Origin: UBA1672 sp050633505
Lineage (GTDB): Bacteria > Pseudomonadota > Alphaproteobacteria > Micavibrionales > Micavibrionaceae
DNA length: 64,000 nt
Assembly (NCBI GenBank): GCA_050633505.1
Contig: JBOEGQ010000002.1
Span: 124,001-188,000, forward strand
Direction of reading: 5' to 3'
A model generated the notes under the pieces. The model had not been told where the DNA came from. It saw only the letters and a list, made by a program, of their open reading frames with translations, and ran no database searches. A program made the translations under genes and the position numbers. Below, one piece after another: positions 33,636 through 42,618 of this stretch. Position 1 is the stretch's first letter, and every line of letters starts with the position of its first letter.

Positions 33636-35201
33636 TTAATTGCACATATCAGTGTACGTATCAACACCAACACCTACCATCACCCAAGCCCTACGTGCAA
33701 CATCAGACGCCTTATTCGAATGGTTAGCCAATTCTTGATGACCATCACCGACTGCAACATCCTGATCTTTTATCTTCTTCTGTAGTAGAGCTAAACCTTT
33801 TTTGGCCTTATCTGATACATCTGCCTCGGGTAGATTCGCTTTCCCATACTCACGTAAGGGGTTTTTCACTGCCTTATGCTTCTTCATTTCCCGGCTTTTT
33901 CTTTCCATTGTGCTATAGGCTGGCACCAAAGAAGATCCGACAAGGACAGGCTGCCTGTCCGCCCCTTCAATCATACGCGTGACATCAACACCCGCACCAT
34001 AATAATATGCATCGGAAGATAAGAGATTCCCTTGGGGTGAAAGAAAAACCACATGCGCATAATCAGAACGCCCCACATCTGACTTTTTCTGCATTCTCGC
34101 TCCATCTTCTGACTTATATCCCATAAACAAAACGGAAATAACACCATCCTCATTAACAAAAAAGTCCCGTGGAACATATTTAAAAGCACCATCGCGTGAT
34201 AGATAATAACGCTGCCACACGGCGGAGCCTTGATCCAAGTCCATCATCATCACCCATGCGCCGACCGCATCACCATTACGGCCAGAACCGGCTGCAACGA
34301 CTTCCCCCATAACAAGGATATGACCATTCTTATACCCGGATACAGAATTAAGGTTGGCCGATACACCTCTTCCAAATTCTTTTTGCCAAGCAATAGACAT
34401 ATCATCTGCCAAACGCAAAACCCACGCCTTTTTCTTTCCTATGCCATTTTTGAAATACCCCGTAGCGATATAGCCATGCCCACCGTCTGGTGTAGAAAAA
34501 ATTTCAACACTTAAAATCTCATTTTCTTGACCTAAAATATATGCGCGACTAAATGTTTCGTTTCCTTTTTCATCCAGCTTATAAATGATCGCCTGCTTTT
34601 CCATATGCTCATATTCGCCATTCCCTGCCATATGAGATGCACTCACCGAGACAATCCATCCACCATTAAAATGCCGGACAATATCCGTGGCCAGCAAGTC
34701 AAAGCGTTTATCCTTAATTTGATTACTGGATACCAGTTTTGCGTTTTTATCAAAAAAACCAATCCATATATCGTGCCGTGATTTGTTATTAGAGCGATTG
34801 GCGAGAACAACAACACCGCCCTCAACCGGAACCATGCGCACAATCTCTGTAATCCCCTTTATCGCGTGACGCTTACTCCAGACTTCACGTCCCCGACGAT
34901 CAAAATAGGAAAAAAGCAAACTATTCGTCGATAAAAGTAAGTCATGCTCTTGTCCCAAAGCAAGAATACCGCCATCGTCGTACAATGCAGCGGAAAAGCT
35001 TTGTCGTGTTTCCCCTTCCCCATACAATGTATCCCACACGGTATATGCCCCGGGATCAGGGGGAGACAAGCGTGTCACCGTTTCAAAATACACGTCACAC
35101 AGCCCGGCTTGCGCATGTGCCCGATCATTGCCCAGTAAAAAGATGAGCATAACCGCGCAAGACAAGAATAAAACTCTGGAAAGAAAAGATTTATAAGGCA
35201 T
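33636..35201 (-). CDS. Exported beta-propeller-like protein, 521 aa
   Basis: A clear signal peptide (VLFLSCAVMLIFLLGNDRAHA/QAG) is followed by about 380 residues of repeated strand units with W-x-K and Gly-Gly-x-hydrophobic motifs (GGGILALG-like DDGGILALG, EGGVVVLANRS, NGGWIVSVSAS, DGGHGYIATGYFK, NGHILVMGEV), suggesting a six- or seven-bladed propeller. The C-terminal 100 residues are charged and helical with a Lys-rich linker. No catalytic site is seen. It probably acts in the periplasm or cell surface. It sits 36 bp upstream of rluD on the same strand. Confidence 0.6.
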   Translation of the reverse strand: MPYKSFLSRVLFLSCAVMLIFLLGNDRAHAQAGLCDVYFETVTRLSPPDPGAYTVWDTLYGEGETRQSFSAALYDDGGILALGQEHDLLLSTNSLLFSYFDRRGREVWSKRHAIKGITEIVRMVPVEGGVVVLANRSNNKSRHDIWIGFFDKNAKLVSSNQIKDKRFDLLATDIVRHFNGGWIVSVSASHMAGNGEYEHMEKQAIIYKLDEKGNETFSRAYILGQENEILSVEIFSTPDGGHGYIATGYFKNGIGKKKAWVLRLADDMSIAWQKEFGRGVSANLNSVSGYKNGHILVMGEVVAAGSGRNGDAVGAWVMMMDLDQGSAVWQRYYLSRDGAFKYVPRDFFVNEDGVISVLFMGYKSEDGARMQKKSDVGRSDYAHVVFLSPQGNLLSSDAYYYGAGVDVTRMIEGADRQPVLVGSSLVPAYSTMERKSREMKKHKAVKNPLREYGKANLPEADVSDKAKKGLALLQKKIKDQDVAVGDGHQELANHSNKASDVARRAWVMVGVGVDTYTDMCN

Positions 35202-35278
35202 TATTGTGCTATAGATTTAGAGTGGATAGCTGAATTTATGCACAGCTTTATCCACAAGCATAGAATGAATAAAACAAA

Positions 35279-36313
35279 ATGTCTATGAAAGTTCTCATAA
35301 TAAGCGATGCATGGCATCCGCAAGTTAATGGTGTTGTACGCACTTATGAGTATTTACGCAAAGAACTCAAAGCAGCCGGACACACCGTAGAAGTTATTGG
35401 CCCCGCAGATTTTGCGGCAAGCATCCCAATGCCCTTCTATCCGGAAATAAAGCTGGTTATCCGTCCCTATAGACGATTAATGCGCATTATCAGAGATGTA
35501 CAACCCGATAAGATACATATCGCAACAGAGGGGCCACTCGGCTGGGCGGCTAGGAAATACTGCCGAAAGCATAATGTCGCCTATACGACATCATTCCATA
35601 CGCAATTTCCCGATTACGTCGCAAAGCGCTTTGCATGGCTGATCCCGCCCCTTTACAATGCCGTTCATAGATATGCCATTAAAATCGTTAAGAACTTCCA
35701 TGCGCATTCCAAAACAGTCATGGTCGCAACAAAAAGTTTAGAAGAACAGTTGCAAGCATGGGAGTTCCAAGCCCCGATTAAATACCTCTCCCGCGGGGTA
35801 GACTTCACGTATTTCTATCCGTCAGAACAAACGAGCCTAACTGAACTAAAAAAACCTGTTGCCTTATATGTCGGACGAATTGCGATTGAAAAAAACCTTG
35901 AGGCTTTTCTGGATATGCCATGGAGCGGCAGTAAAATTCTGGTCGGTGACGGCCCCATACGCGCAGAATTAGAAGCAAAATATCCAAATGCTCTTTTTGT
36001 CGGCAAGAAAAGCGGCAAAGAATTAGGGGATTATTATCGTGCAAGCGATGTCTTCGTCTTCCCCTCAAAAACCGACACATTCGGTATTGTTCTGATTGAG
36101 GCCTTGGCCTGTGGCGTTCCTGTTGCCGCCTATAATGTTATGGGGCCTAAAGATATTATTACCTCACCTAACCTTGGGATACTGACCGAAGACAATCTGG
36201 CACACGCCGCACAACAGGCGCTGGAAACCGGTCGCCCAACCTATTGTGCCGACCATGTTAAAAAGCATTATAGCTGGCAACATGCAGGACAACAATTCAT
36301 TGACGCCTTATAA
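35279..36313 (+). CDS. GT4-family glycosyltransferase
   Basis: The 344-residue enzyme has the GT-B fold. The N-terminal domain has VLIISDAWHPQVNGVVRT, with the Gly-rich acceptor loop, and HIATEGPLGWAARKYC and YTTSFHTQFPDYVAKRF, typical of lipid glycosyltransferases of the sulfoquinovosyl/digalactosyl-diacylglycerol type. The C-terminal domain holds GRIAIEKNLEAFL, VGDGPIRAELE, and the EX7E motif in FPSKTDTFGIVLIEALACG. It probably adds a sugar to a membrane lipid, with the exact donor unknown. It is divergent from the exported propeller protein across 77 bp. Confidence 0.85.
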   Translation: MSMKVLIISDAWHPQVNGVVRTYEYLRKELKAAGHTVEVIGPADFAASIPMPFYPEIKLVIRPYRRLMRIIRDVQPDKIHIATEGPLGWAARKYCRKHNVAYTTSFHTQFPDYVAKRFAWLIPPLYNAVHRYAIKIVKNFHAHSKTVMVATKSLEEQLQAWEFQAPIKYLSRGVDFTYFYPSEQTSLTELKKPVALYVGRIAIEKNLEAFLDMPWSGSKILVGDGPIRAELEAKYPNALFVGKKSGKELGDYYRASDVFVFPSKTDTFGIVLIEALACGVPVAAYNVMGPKDIITSPNLGILTEDNLAHAAQQALETGRPTYCADHVKKHYSWQHAGQQFIDAL

Positions 36314-36430
36314 AACACCTCCCTATTCTTGCATGATACAAATCAGATAATCACCTGATCTAAAAAATAAATTTGATTTTCCTTGCTCGTTTTCTGTACA
36401 CTGCGCGAGAAATACAAAAATGGGTTGGAT

Positions 36431-36802
36431 ATGGCGAAAATCCTATTGGCAGAAGATGATGAGTCAATGTTAAATTTTCTAACACTTGCACTGGAACGTG
36501 CAGGCCATACGGTATGCGCGCGACGTGACGGGGTTGAGGCCCTTCAAATATTGCATGAAGGACAGACATTTGACTTGCTCTTAACTGATATTGTTATGCC
36601 CGGCATTGACGGTATTGAACTGGCGCAAAAAGCCGCAGAAATACAGCCCGAAATCAAAATCATGTTTGTAACGGGATTTGCCGCAATGTCTATCAAAGAT
36701 ATTGGCAACGCAAAAGAAAACGTCCCGCAAATGCTCTCAAAACCCTTTCACTTAAACGATCTGGTTGATCAGGTTGAACGGCTTTTAAGCGCATCCGCAT
36801 AG
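36431..36802 (+). CDS. cpdR: CpdR-type response regulator
   Basis: The 123-residue single receiver has the sequence of alphaproteobacterial CpdR: AKILLAEDDESMLNFL, then FDLLLTDIVMPGIDGIELA with phospho-Asp53, MFVTGFAAMS, and MLSKPFHLNDLVDQVERLL. In Caulobacter CpdR delivers substrates such as CtrA-linked factors to ClpXP when unphosphorylated and is controlled by CckA-ChpT. The ATG at 36431 fits the family N terminus; the frame opens earlier at 36383 without support. It lies 117 bp after the glycosyltransferase gene. Confidence 0.9.
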   Translation: MAKILLAEDDESMLNFLTLALERAGHTVCARRDGVEALQILHEGQTFDLLLTDIVMPGIDGIELAQKAAEIQPEIKIMFVTGFAAMSIKDIGNAKENVPQMLSKPFHLNDLVDQVERLLSASA

Positions 36803-36881
36803 TGAAAATGTATAATCCGGCTTTTTCCTCTTGAATTTCATTGGTAAGGCGTGTACGACTATCCTCCTATCGCTAGACAGT

Positions 36882-36956
36882 GGGCGGTTAGCTCAGCGGT
36901 AGAGCACTTGCTCGACACGCAAGGGGTCACAAGTTCAATCCTTGTACCGCCCACCA
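36882..36956 (+). tRNA. tRNA-Val (GAC)
   Basis: A 75-nt cloverleaf with CCA. Acceptor GGGCGGT/ACCGCCC, D-arm TAGCTCAGCGGTAGAGC, anticodon stem CTTGC/GCAAG with loop TCGACAC giving GAC (Val), T-loop GTTCAAT. No copy of its 3' end is seen in the following 5 kb, so I find no sign of an island inserted here. Confidence 0.96.
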
Positions 36957-37184
36957 CTTTCTTTCTCCTGCAATGATTTTAAAGAAATTTTTTCGTACAC
37001 TCAAAGTGAGTGCGGGATACAATAATCTTACCCCTCTGGTTTTCATCGATTTTCCGGTGCAGATCCTCTAGGGGGAAAATAAAGTGACACAGAATAGGCC
37101 GATACCCTCACCTCAAATCGCTTATACAATTGCATAACCATTAGGGATTGTACCTAAGGCCAGCAATGCGTTTTATAAGTAGCT

Positions 37185-37796
37185 TTAAAACTCTAGCTTA
37201 CTTTCTGTATCTGCTGTGATATGGACATCATCAAAACATGCCGCTTTCCCAAGTGATACTTCGTTTTTGTCGTAGCTAATTACCTGTTCAAATCCATTTG
37301 TAATGCTATATGCTAATCCCCCGACAACTACTCCGTTAAATTTCCCTGTGAAATTTTCGAACAATCCCGGAGACCGCTTTTCTGCGCGCCTAATAATAGC
37401 GTGGTTGCTTTCGATCCCTTCGTTAAATATAACCTCTGTTCTAGAAATAGCCTGAATATCTGGACTATTATCCTGAACGCTTGTTGAGGCGGATTCAACG
37501 ATTTCATTAAAGGCAAAAGACTTCCCCTCATCCCAATCTGTGATTTCTAAGAAGCGAGGGCTCCCAGACGTGACGCTATGATACTTGAAAACATCACCTA
37601 CATTGATGGGAACAACTTCATCTTTGTTAATACGCTCCAAATCAAAAGTATTTACAAACCTTATAGATGGACTTTCTTTGTCTGCAACATTATTTTTGGT
37701 GCCTTCAATAAATATTTTAGCAAGCAAGTCCCACGCTTGATCTCTATCGACATCCTTTGGAAATTGACACCGTGCAGTTGCAGAATAAGTTTTCAT
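37185..37796 (-). CDS. Hypothetical protein, 203 aa
   Basis: A soluble protein beginning MKTYSATARCQFPKDVDRDQ. The pattern of long strands with a central W/F-rich segment (FLEITDWDEGKSFAFNEIV) and a Gly/Val stretch near the end (FNGVVVGGLAYSITNG) is reminiscent of a START/SRPBCC-like lipid-binding fold, but identity is too low to claim the family by eye. Start is ATG 37796; GTG 37805 is possible. It is isolated between tRNA-Val and a 315-bp gap. Confidence 0.5.
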   Translation of the reverse strand: MKTYSATARCQFPKDVDRDQAWDLLAKIFIEGTKNNVADKESPSIRFVNTFDLERINKDEVVPINVGDVFKYHSVTSGSPRFLEITDWDEGKSFAFNEIVESASTSVQDNSPDIQAISRTEVIFNEGIESNHAIIRRAEKRSPGLFENFTGKFNGVVVGGLAYSITNGFEQVISYDKNEVSLGKAACFDDVHITADTESKLEF

Positions 37797-37805
37797 GAAT
37801 TTCAC

Positions 37806-38120
37806 CCAATTTATGTATTTTAATTAATTTTTTCTAAGCATAGGCAAAAATGCAATTGTGTATTAATGCCAACCAGAGGACAGAAAAAAACCTCAATCCT
37901 TATACAATCATAGTAAGGCACTGTAAATACCACACACCCTATAAAGGCTTAACAAGATTACGCCATAAATAACAATTGCAGAAGATGAGAGTATCACAGC
38001 TCAGGCGTATTCCGCGAAAATCACATCCTACATCACAGAAACGACGCATTTAACATTGCGCACCTCGCTTAGGTAGTGCTACGATCCCCGTCACAACTTA
38101 GACATCAAAAGGTTTTATAA
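37806..38120. other. Intergenic gap, 315 bp
   Basis: This AT-rich stretch separates two divergent units. The 3' end holds the promoter of the secreted pair, with CGCTTAGGTAGTGCTACGATC as a poorly conserved candidate region just upstream of 38100. I see no reading frame with a ribosome site, no tRNA, no stem with a T-run and no repeats of note. Confidence 0.4.
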
Positions 38121-38642
38121 ATGCGCTACCTATTTCTGACATTATTACTCTGCACTATTCCATTCACGCCATCATACGCAAATCAACAGGTCGTAGACGC
38201 GATCAAGGAAATAGAAGTAGGCGGCCTTAATATATTCAGCAGTGTTGAAGAAGCGCAAGCCGTTATGACCGATCATGGCTATCCGGTTCTCTCATCAGAT
38301 CTTAGAGGTGGTACCCTCTATGAAAAAGGAGTTTGCCGATTTAGCACCCTTAAGAGTAAAAGCATACACGTTATGAAGTACTCTTGTAGCGCCTCTCTTG
38401 AAGAAGCAATCACCAACAACATTATAGAAAGCTTACAAACGTTATGCTCTATAGAAAATAATGGAAAAGAAAACCGATATGGCTGCCTCCCTGATGAAGA
38501 ACGTTCACCCGGATCTGCCATTATGGAAGAGTTTAAAGTAAAAATGGACAATGGATCCGAATATAGAGCCAAGATTCAAATTAACCAGCACAATGATGGT
38601 ACGAAACATTATTACCTGCTTGTATTCGTTAACAAAATCTAA
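38121..38642 (+). CDS. Small secreted protein, first of a related pair
   Basis: A 173-residue protein with a classic signal peptide (MRYLFLTLLLCTIPFTPSYA/NQQ). The mature start has IEVGGLNIFSSVEEAQAVM, closely paralleled in the next gene (IAGIGLNSSAEDIKSAL), so both share a short helical element at the same place followed by unrelated strand segments. Cys residues are spaced for possible disulfides (CRFSTL, YSCSA, LCSI, GCLPDE). It is not a named family that I know. It forms a two-gene unit with an 18-bp gap. Confidence 0.6.
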   Translation: MRYLFLTLLLCTIPFTPSYANQQVVDAIKEIEVGGLNIFSSVEEAQAVMTDHGYPVLSSDLRGGTLYEKGVCRFSTLKSKSIHVMKYSCSASLEEAITNNIIESLQTLCSIENNGKENRYGCLPDEERSPGSAIMEEFKVKMDNGSEYRAKIQINQHNDGTKHYYLLVFVNKI

Positions 38643-38660
38643 ATAATGAAAGTAAATTAA

Positions 38661-39287
38661 ATGCAAAAATACATTCTAACGATCCTATTATTATGCCTCA
38701 GCAATACCGCACATGCAGGAATGATAGACAATGAAGAGGCATTACAGATCGTTTACGATACAAAAATTGCCGGAATTGGATTGAACAGTTCTGCGGAGGA
38801 TATCAAAAGCGCCCTGTCACAGCATCAAACCCCGATGGAGTGTGACTACAGGGAAAACACAGTCACGTCCCAGACCAGAATGAATCAGGGCAAAAAGAAA
38901 GTCTATCAAGAGTGGAACTGTAAATACGTTGAAGGCATGAAACACAAAATGCTAAATGTTCATGTAATAAATGGCACAGTATATTCAATACTGTATCGCG
39001 GGAGCGTCACCACATCTTTAGACGCAAAAGATATGTTTTCTTATTACCGTGATATCAATGCAAAATTGCTTGCTACGGGAATTGAGCATAACGATTATAG
39101 TTTCGTTTTTAAAGATATGAAGGCGGATGTATCCCCTCAACTTGTAGAACAGAGCCTTACCACTAAATTGCAGGAACAATGTAAGGGAATGCCATCACCT
39201 GTTTCATTCCAAGGAGATTTAACACATATGATTGCCAAAGACGCATTCACAATTGAAGTTAAATACGAACGAAAATCCTGTGCGTAA
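38661..39287 (+). CDS. Small secreted protein, second of a related pair
   Basis: A 208-residue exported protein (signal MQKYILTILLLCLSNTAHA/GM). Residues about 35-60 match the neighbour in pattern (GIGLNSSAEDIKSALSQH, then MECDYRENTV). Cys at CDYR, NCKY, QCKG and the C-terminal KSCA suggest disulfides. This kind of S-x-E-x-a-x-x-x-L short motif after a Gly-Leu is also seen in small periplasmic proteins of calcium- or peptide-binding type, but nothing proves that here. It is co-transcribed with 38121-38642. Confidence 0.6.
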   Translation: MQKYILTILLLCLSNTAHAGMIDNEEALQIVYDTKIAGIGLNSSAEDIKSALSQHQTPMECDYRENTVTSQTRMNQGKKKVYQEWNCKYVEGMKHKMLNVHVINGTVYSILYRGSVTTSLDAKDMFSYYRDINAKLLATGIEHNDYSFVFKDMKADVSPQLVEQSLTTKLQEQCKGMPSPVSFQGDLTHMIAKDAFTIEVKYERKSCA

Positions 39288-39370
39288 AAGGGAATCCTAT
39301 ATCTAAGTGATATCTCCCCCGTTAAAGCCATAGGGACGCCTGTTACAGACGCCCCTATCACCAATAATGA

Positions 39371-39487
39371 TTAATGCGTATGACCGTGACCACCCGTAAG
39401 GTCACCACCACCTGACAACGCCAAAAGCAATATAAGTATTGCAACGATGGCAACAGATACGCCGATTATGAGATATTTTGTGTTCAT
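39371..39487 (-). CDS. 38-residue membrane peptide with His-rich tail
   Basis: The frame reads MNTKYLIIGVSVAIVAILIL, then LLALSGGGDLTGGHGHTH: one membrane helix and a Gly/His tail. GAAGG lies suitably before the ATG. It follows the anchor-protein gene after 14 bp on the same strand. The HGHTH end fits a role in metal binding with the His-rich protein and HupE-like permease upstream. It has no family name that I know and is short enough to be missed by automatic annotation. Confidence 0.65.
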   Translation of the reverse strand: MNTKYLIIGVSVAIVAILILLLALSGGGDLTGGHGHTH

Positions 39488-39501
39488 TATACTTACCTTC
39501 T

Positions 39502-40116
39502 CTAAAAACGTTTAATGCTGGAATATTCGCCGTTTGTTTTGATCGTAACGGTCAAAGGCTGCTTCGTACGATTACGCCAAAACCATCCATGTGATCCGTC
39601 AAAATCTGCAATCACCTCACCGGATTTGCGTATGGCAGATCCTTTGCTGTAACTGTGATAATTGATTTTGAGCACCTTTGAATCACCATGAACATCAAAG
39701 TTGGCCTTGCCGCCATCCGTCCACCATTCATAATACACTTTCGCCCCCTTATTCATCGCAACCTTAATTTCGGTTCCTTCATCCGGTGCGAGTGTGACAC
39801 TCATCTCATGGCTCTGCATTGCAACACTTGCCTGCGTTAGTTGAACCTCCGGCACAGGCGTAACCTCCTCCACAGGAACACTGACGACATCTTTTGCCGC
39901 ATCTTCTGCGGCCTCGGTGGCAAGAGAAACCTTAATCTCCCCCATGCGCTTTAGTCCAAGGGCATTACCAATACCGGTCGGGTCAATACCATACTCAGCA
40001 GGCATGACGACGGTCACTAATAATACTCCAGCGCTTACAGCGGCAAGTAAAGTTGATTTGATAAGCCGCCCTGTCGAGGGAAGCTCATCATTGGTGGGCA
40101 TATTTGAGTTATACAT
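39502..40116 (-). CDS. Membrane anchor protein linked to HupE/UreJ permease
   Basis: The 204-residue protein has one N-terminal helix (IKSTLLAAVSAGVLLVTVV) and a periplasmic part. After an acidic, Val/Pro/Thr-rich linker the C-terminal half contains SVTLAPDEGTEIKVAMNKGA, YYEWWTDGGKANFDVHGDS and DGSHGWFWRNRTKQPLTVTI, a compact beta-sandwich-like domain. This is what is usually annotated transmembrane anchor protein, next to HupE/UreJ genes. AGGAG precedes the ATG by 8 nt. It is part of a four-gene minus-strand unit. Confidence 0.75.
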   Translation of the reverse strand: MYNSNMPTNDELPSTGRLIKSTLLAAVSAGVLLVTVVMPAEYGIDPTGIGNALGLKRMGEIKVSLATEAAEDAAKDVVSVPVEEVTPVPEVQLTQASVAMQSHEMSVTLAPDEGTEIKVAMNKGAKVYYEWWTDGGKANFDVHGDSKVLKINYHSYSKGSAIRKSGEVIADFDGSHGWFWRNRTKQPLTVTIKTNGEYSSIKRF

Positions 40117-40145
40117 TGTTTAATCTCCTAAAATAATTGTTTGAA

Positions 40146-40871
40146 TTACTGAACGATATAGCCAGTGATTTGATAGAACATAAGCAAGAAGCCAAGCACC
40201 ATCATGAACGTGTTTGCATGATAGGCTTGCTGCATGAAACGGCCGGACTTACGCCAATAGGTAATCGCAATCAGGATCACTACAAGCGCCAAAACCTGCC
40301 CAAGCTCTACCCCGATATTGAAAAAAATCAAATTCGGTAAAAGCCCGTCAGGCGAAAGTTCATAGTCCAGAATTTTAGTCGCCAGACCAAAACCATGCAT
40401 AAGACCAAACAAGAAAGTGGCAACCTTGGTATTCGGCTGAAACCCGAACCACCGTTGATACGCCCCCATATTGTCCAGTGCCTTATAAACCACTGAGAAA
40501 CCAATAATGGCATCAATGATATACGCGCTAATGCTAATCTCCATCAACACACCAGAAAGCAGTGTAATCACATGCCCGACTGCAAAAAGAGTCACGTATG
40601 TTGTTACGTCTTTCAAACGATAGAGGAAGAAAATCACACCAAGCAAAAATAACAGGTGATCATATCCCGTCATCATATGCTTTGCGCCCAGGTAAATAAA
40701 CGGAATTGGGTGAACCCCTGTTGTTTCCTGAATATAACCTTTATCGCCTACGGTCACACCATGTGCCCAGGCATCGGGAATGACCCCGAATAATCCAACC
40801 AACATCAGAGCCAAACCTAAACAGGCATATAGACGGTCTTTTGTGGTCTTAAATTGCAATAATTGCATCAT
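40146..40871 (-). CDS. HupE/UreJ-family metal permease
   Basis: The protein has a signal-like first helix, AWAHG junction, and then six or so helices. The hallmark GAKHMMTGYDHLLFLLGVIFF carries His and Asp inside the membrane, and ALFAVGHVITLL and FGLMHGFGLA repeat the HxxxxD/H pattern of HupE_UreJ_2 proteins, implicated in nickel, cobalt or related divalent metal movement. I start at the second ATG cluster (40871) behind GGAGAT; the frame begins at 40886. The His-rich protein gene lies upstream and the anchor gene downstream. Confidence 0.88.
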   Translation of the reverse strand: MMQLLQFKTTKDRLYACLGLALMLVGLFGVIPDAWAHGVTVGDKGYIQETTGVHPIPFIYLGAKHMMTGYDHLLFLLGVIFFLYRLKDVTTYVTLFAVGHVITLLSGVLMEISISAYIIDAIIGFSVVYKALDNMGAYQRWFGFQPNTKVATFLFGLMHGFGLATKILDYELSPDGLLPNLIFFNIGVELGQVLALVVILIAITYWRKSGRFMQQAYHANTFMMVLGFLLMFYQITGYIVQ

Positions 40872-40956
40872 AATTTTTATCTCCATTTCTTATAGAGAGT
40901 TGAAAAATAATTTGAAAATGGAGGCATAAACGCGCCTCAGATTTTAGGGGTATGAC

Positions 40957-41391
40957 CTAAATCCGCAGACGCTGAGTCGAGAGGTAAAGAGGTGTATTGT
41001 GCGTATGAATGCTTTGCCAATCAGGTGGCGCCCTGCTTTGAACAGGGGAAAGCTCATAACGCGATACAAACATGATTCCCGTAACCATATCAGAATCAAG
41101 ATCCTGCACATCTTGTACAGGTTGTTCTAAGGCAACGTGATCTTGTGATTGTAAATCAACATGCAGATAATCGTCATAGAACGTTACGATATCCAGATTA
41201 ATGGCGTGATGATCATCCTCATGTGCATCATGCCTATGGTCGTCATTATGGTCATGACCGTGATCATTATGCGCATAATGCACCTTTGCCTGATGAAGGG
41301 CATGATCAATACCATGGGGCATCACCTGCAAGAATGCAGGCAAAGCAATCATCGTAATCATTAATGCAATTAGAGCTCTTTTCATCCCCAT
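40957..41391 (-). CDS. His-rich exported metal-binding protein
   Basis: A 144-residue protein with a signal peptide (MKRALIALMITMIALPAFL) and a dense His/Asp run (HNDHGHDHNDDHRHDAHEDD) near residues 41-61, typical of periplasmic zinc, nickel or cobalt chaperones. The second half is ordinary, ending with PPDWQSIHTHNTPLYLS. It heads the unit His-rich, HupE/UreJ, anchor, HGHTH peptide, so a shared metal-uptake task is likely. I could not identify a convincing Zur, NikR or Fur box upstream. Confidence 0.75.
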   Translation of the reverse strand: MGMKRALIALMITMIALPAFLQVMPHGIDHALHQAKVHYAHNDHGHDHNDDHRHDAHEDDHHAINLDIVTFYDDYLHVDLQSQDHVALEQPVQDVQDLDSDMVTGIMFVSRYELSPVQSRAPPDWQSIHTHNTPLYLSTQRLRI

Positions 41392-41472
41392 TAGGATACT
41401 GCGTTCTTCTTTTTTGGCAATAGGTGTTTGTAACTTTATAAAAGCAACGATAAATTCTGAGCGTACTTAGAC

Positions 41473-42024
41473 TTAATCAAAATTATTCCGCTGCTCCGCG
41501 TTTGCGGCAAGACGATCAATCATGTCTTTTGTCACATTATCCTTTAAATCCTGCGGTAATGCATCATAAAGAGCACCAGATAACCCTAGGAAATAAAAAT
41601 CCTCTGCCTCCATCAATGGGGAAAGAGAACGTGCAAGATGCCCTGCGCGCGCCTGTGTTTCCAACGCTTGTAATATTGATGCCGGCTCTTCATGGAAAGG
41701 GCCTCCCTCCTCTTGGAAGTTTTGGGAAAGGGTTCCAATATCTTCGGAATGTTGGGCTGCGAAATCATGCTGGTTTGCGTAATGTGATTCAACAGCGGTC
41801 AAATATTCAGATGCTTTCATCGAAATTGTCTGACCACCTAAAGAAAAATCAACATCGGGATTATTCTCATCTCCACTTAATCCTATATGCAAAACAGGTA
41901 TAGATCCGTCACTTTTGGCAGAAGAATCAAAAAAGCTGCCCAATAAAGGGGTACTCTTCACATTGTCGTTAACAGATGAATCAAATGTTTGTGGGTCAAA
42001 AACCACCCGGATATTCTTTTGCAT
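41473..42024 (-). CDS. Hypothetical protein, 183 aa
   Basis: A soluble acidic protein starting MQKNIRVVFDPQTFDSSV, with AAGGAG 6 nt upstream; the frame start at 42060 lacks support. GSIPVLHIGLSGDENNPDVDF and LGGQTISMKASEYL form early strands; a helical second half ends in DMIDRLAANAEQRNNF. Not a recognised family. It sits between the metal locus and the rhodanese gene, with 69-bp spacing to the latter. Confidence 0.55.
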   Translation of the reverse strand: MQKNIRVVFDPQTFDSSVNDNVKSTPLLGSFFDSSAKSDGSIPVLHIGLSGDENNPDVDFSLGGQTISMKASEYLTAVESHYANQHDFAAQHSEDIGTLSQNFQEEGGPFHEEPASILQALETQARAGHLARSLSPLMEAEDFYFLGLSGALYDALPQDLKDNVTKDMIDRLAANAEQRNNFD

Positions 42025-42093
42025 ACCATACTCCTTATTAACTGGCGTGGTGAATAGCATAAGCCCTACCCAAAATCAAACAATATGGAAACA

Positions 42094-42618
42094 TTATTTA
42101 TTCCATGGCATTTTGGATAGAAATATAGCCAATCCACACCAACCTGTTAATCCGGCGAAGAATAATGCCCCCGACATAAGAACGGCAAGTGTCAAACCGA
42201 TTGCAATCCCCGACATACCGATAAGCACAAAGAGAGCAATCAATGCACCCACAATCATCTGCACCTGACGGAAAATTGATATCTTCGTCTGTCCCTTTGA
42301 AATAACCGGAAGCCCCTCGTCCTTCCACGCTATAATTCCGCCGTCTATATGGAAGATAGAGTGATTAAAATCGCGCATCTCTTGAACCGACAAACACGCT
42401 TTCTCGCTACGCATGCCTTTCAGGCAATGAAAAATTACTTTCTTACCAGACGGTAAAACAAGTTGAGAAAAATCAGATTTCATTGTGCTTAACGGTACAG
42501 AAAGACCATAGGCAATATGTTCTGCCTTAAACTCATCCGCCTCGCGCACATCTATCAATACCGCCTCCCCGCAAGACAGCCATTCATATGCTTGCTTAGG
42601 TGATACCGTTTTAGTCAT
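42094..42618 (-). CDS. Rhodanese-DUF2892 fusion
   Basis: In this 174-residue protein the N-terminal 100 residues are a rhodanese domain: AVLIDVREADEFKAEHI, then the active-site loop VIFHCLKGMRSEK with Cys65, which would carry a persulfide. The C-terminal part has two membrane helices (MIVGALIALFVLIGMSG and TLAVLMSGALFFAGLTG) and ends like DUF2892, so the domain is membrane-tethered. It overlaps the ArsR gene by 8 nt, so repressor and enzyme are co-expressed, matching the BigR/SqrR sulfide-handling operons of alphaproteobacteria. Confidence 0.9.
   Translation of the reverse strand: MTKTVSPKQAYEWLSCGEAVLIDVREADEFKAEHIAYGLSVPLSTMKSDFSQLVLPSGKKVIFHCLKGMRSEKACLSVQEMRDFNHSIFHIDGGIIAWKDEGLPVISKGQTKISIFRQVQMIVGALIALFVLIGMSGIAIGLTLAVLMSGALFFAGLTGWCGLAIFLSKMPWNK

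Noticed and set aside
36957..37184. Second island at tRNA-Val
   Set aside because: No integrase, and no copy of the tRNA 3' end found downstream in the window.
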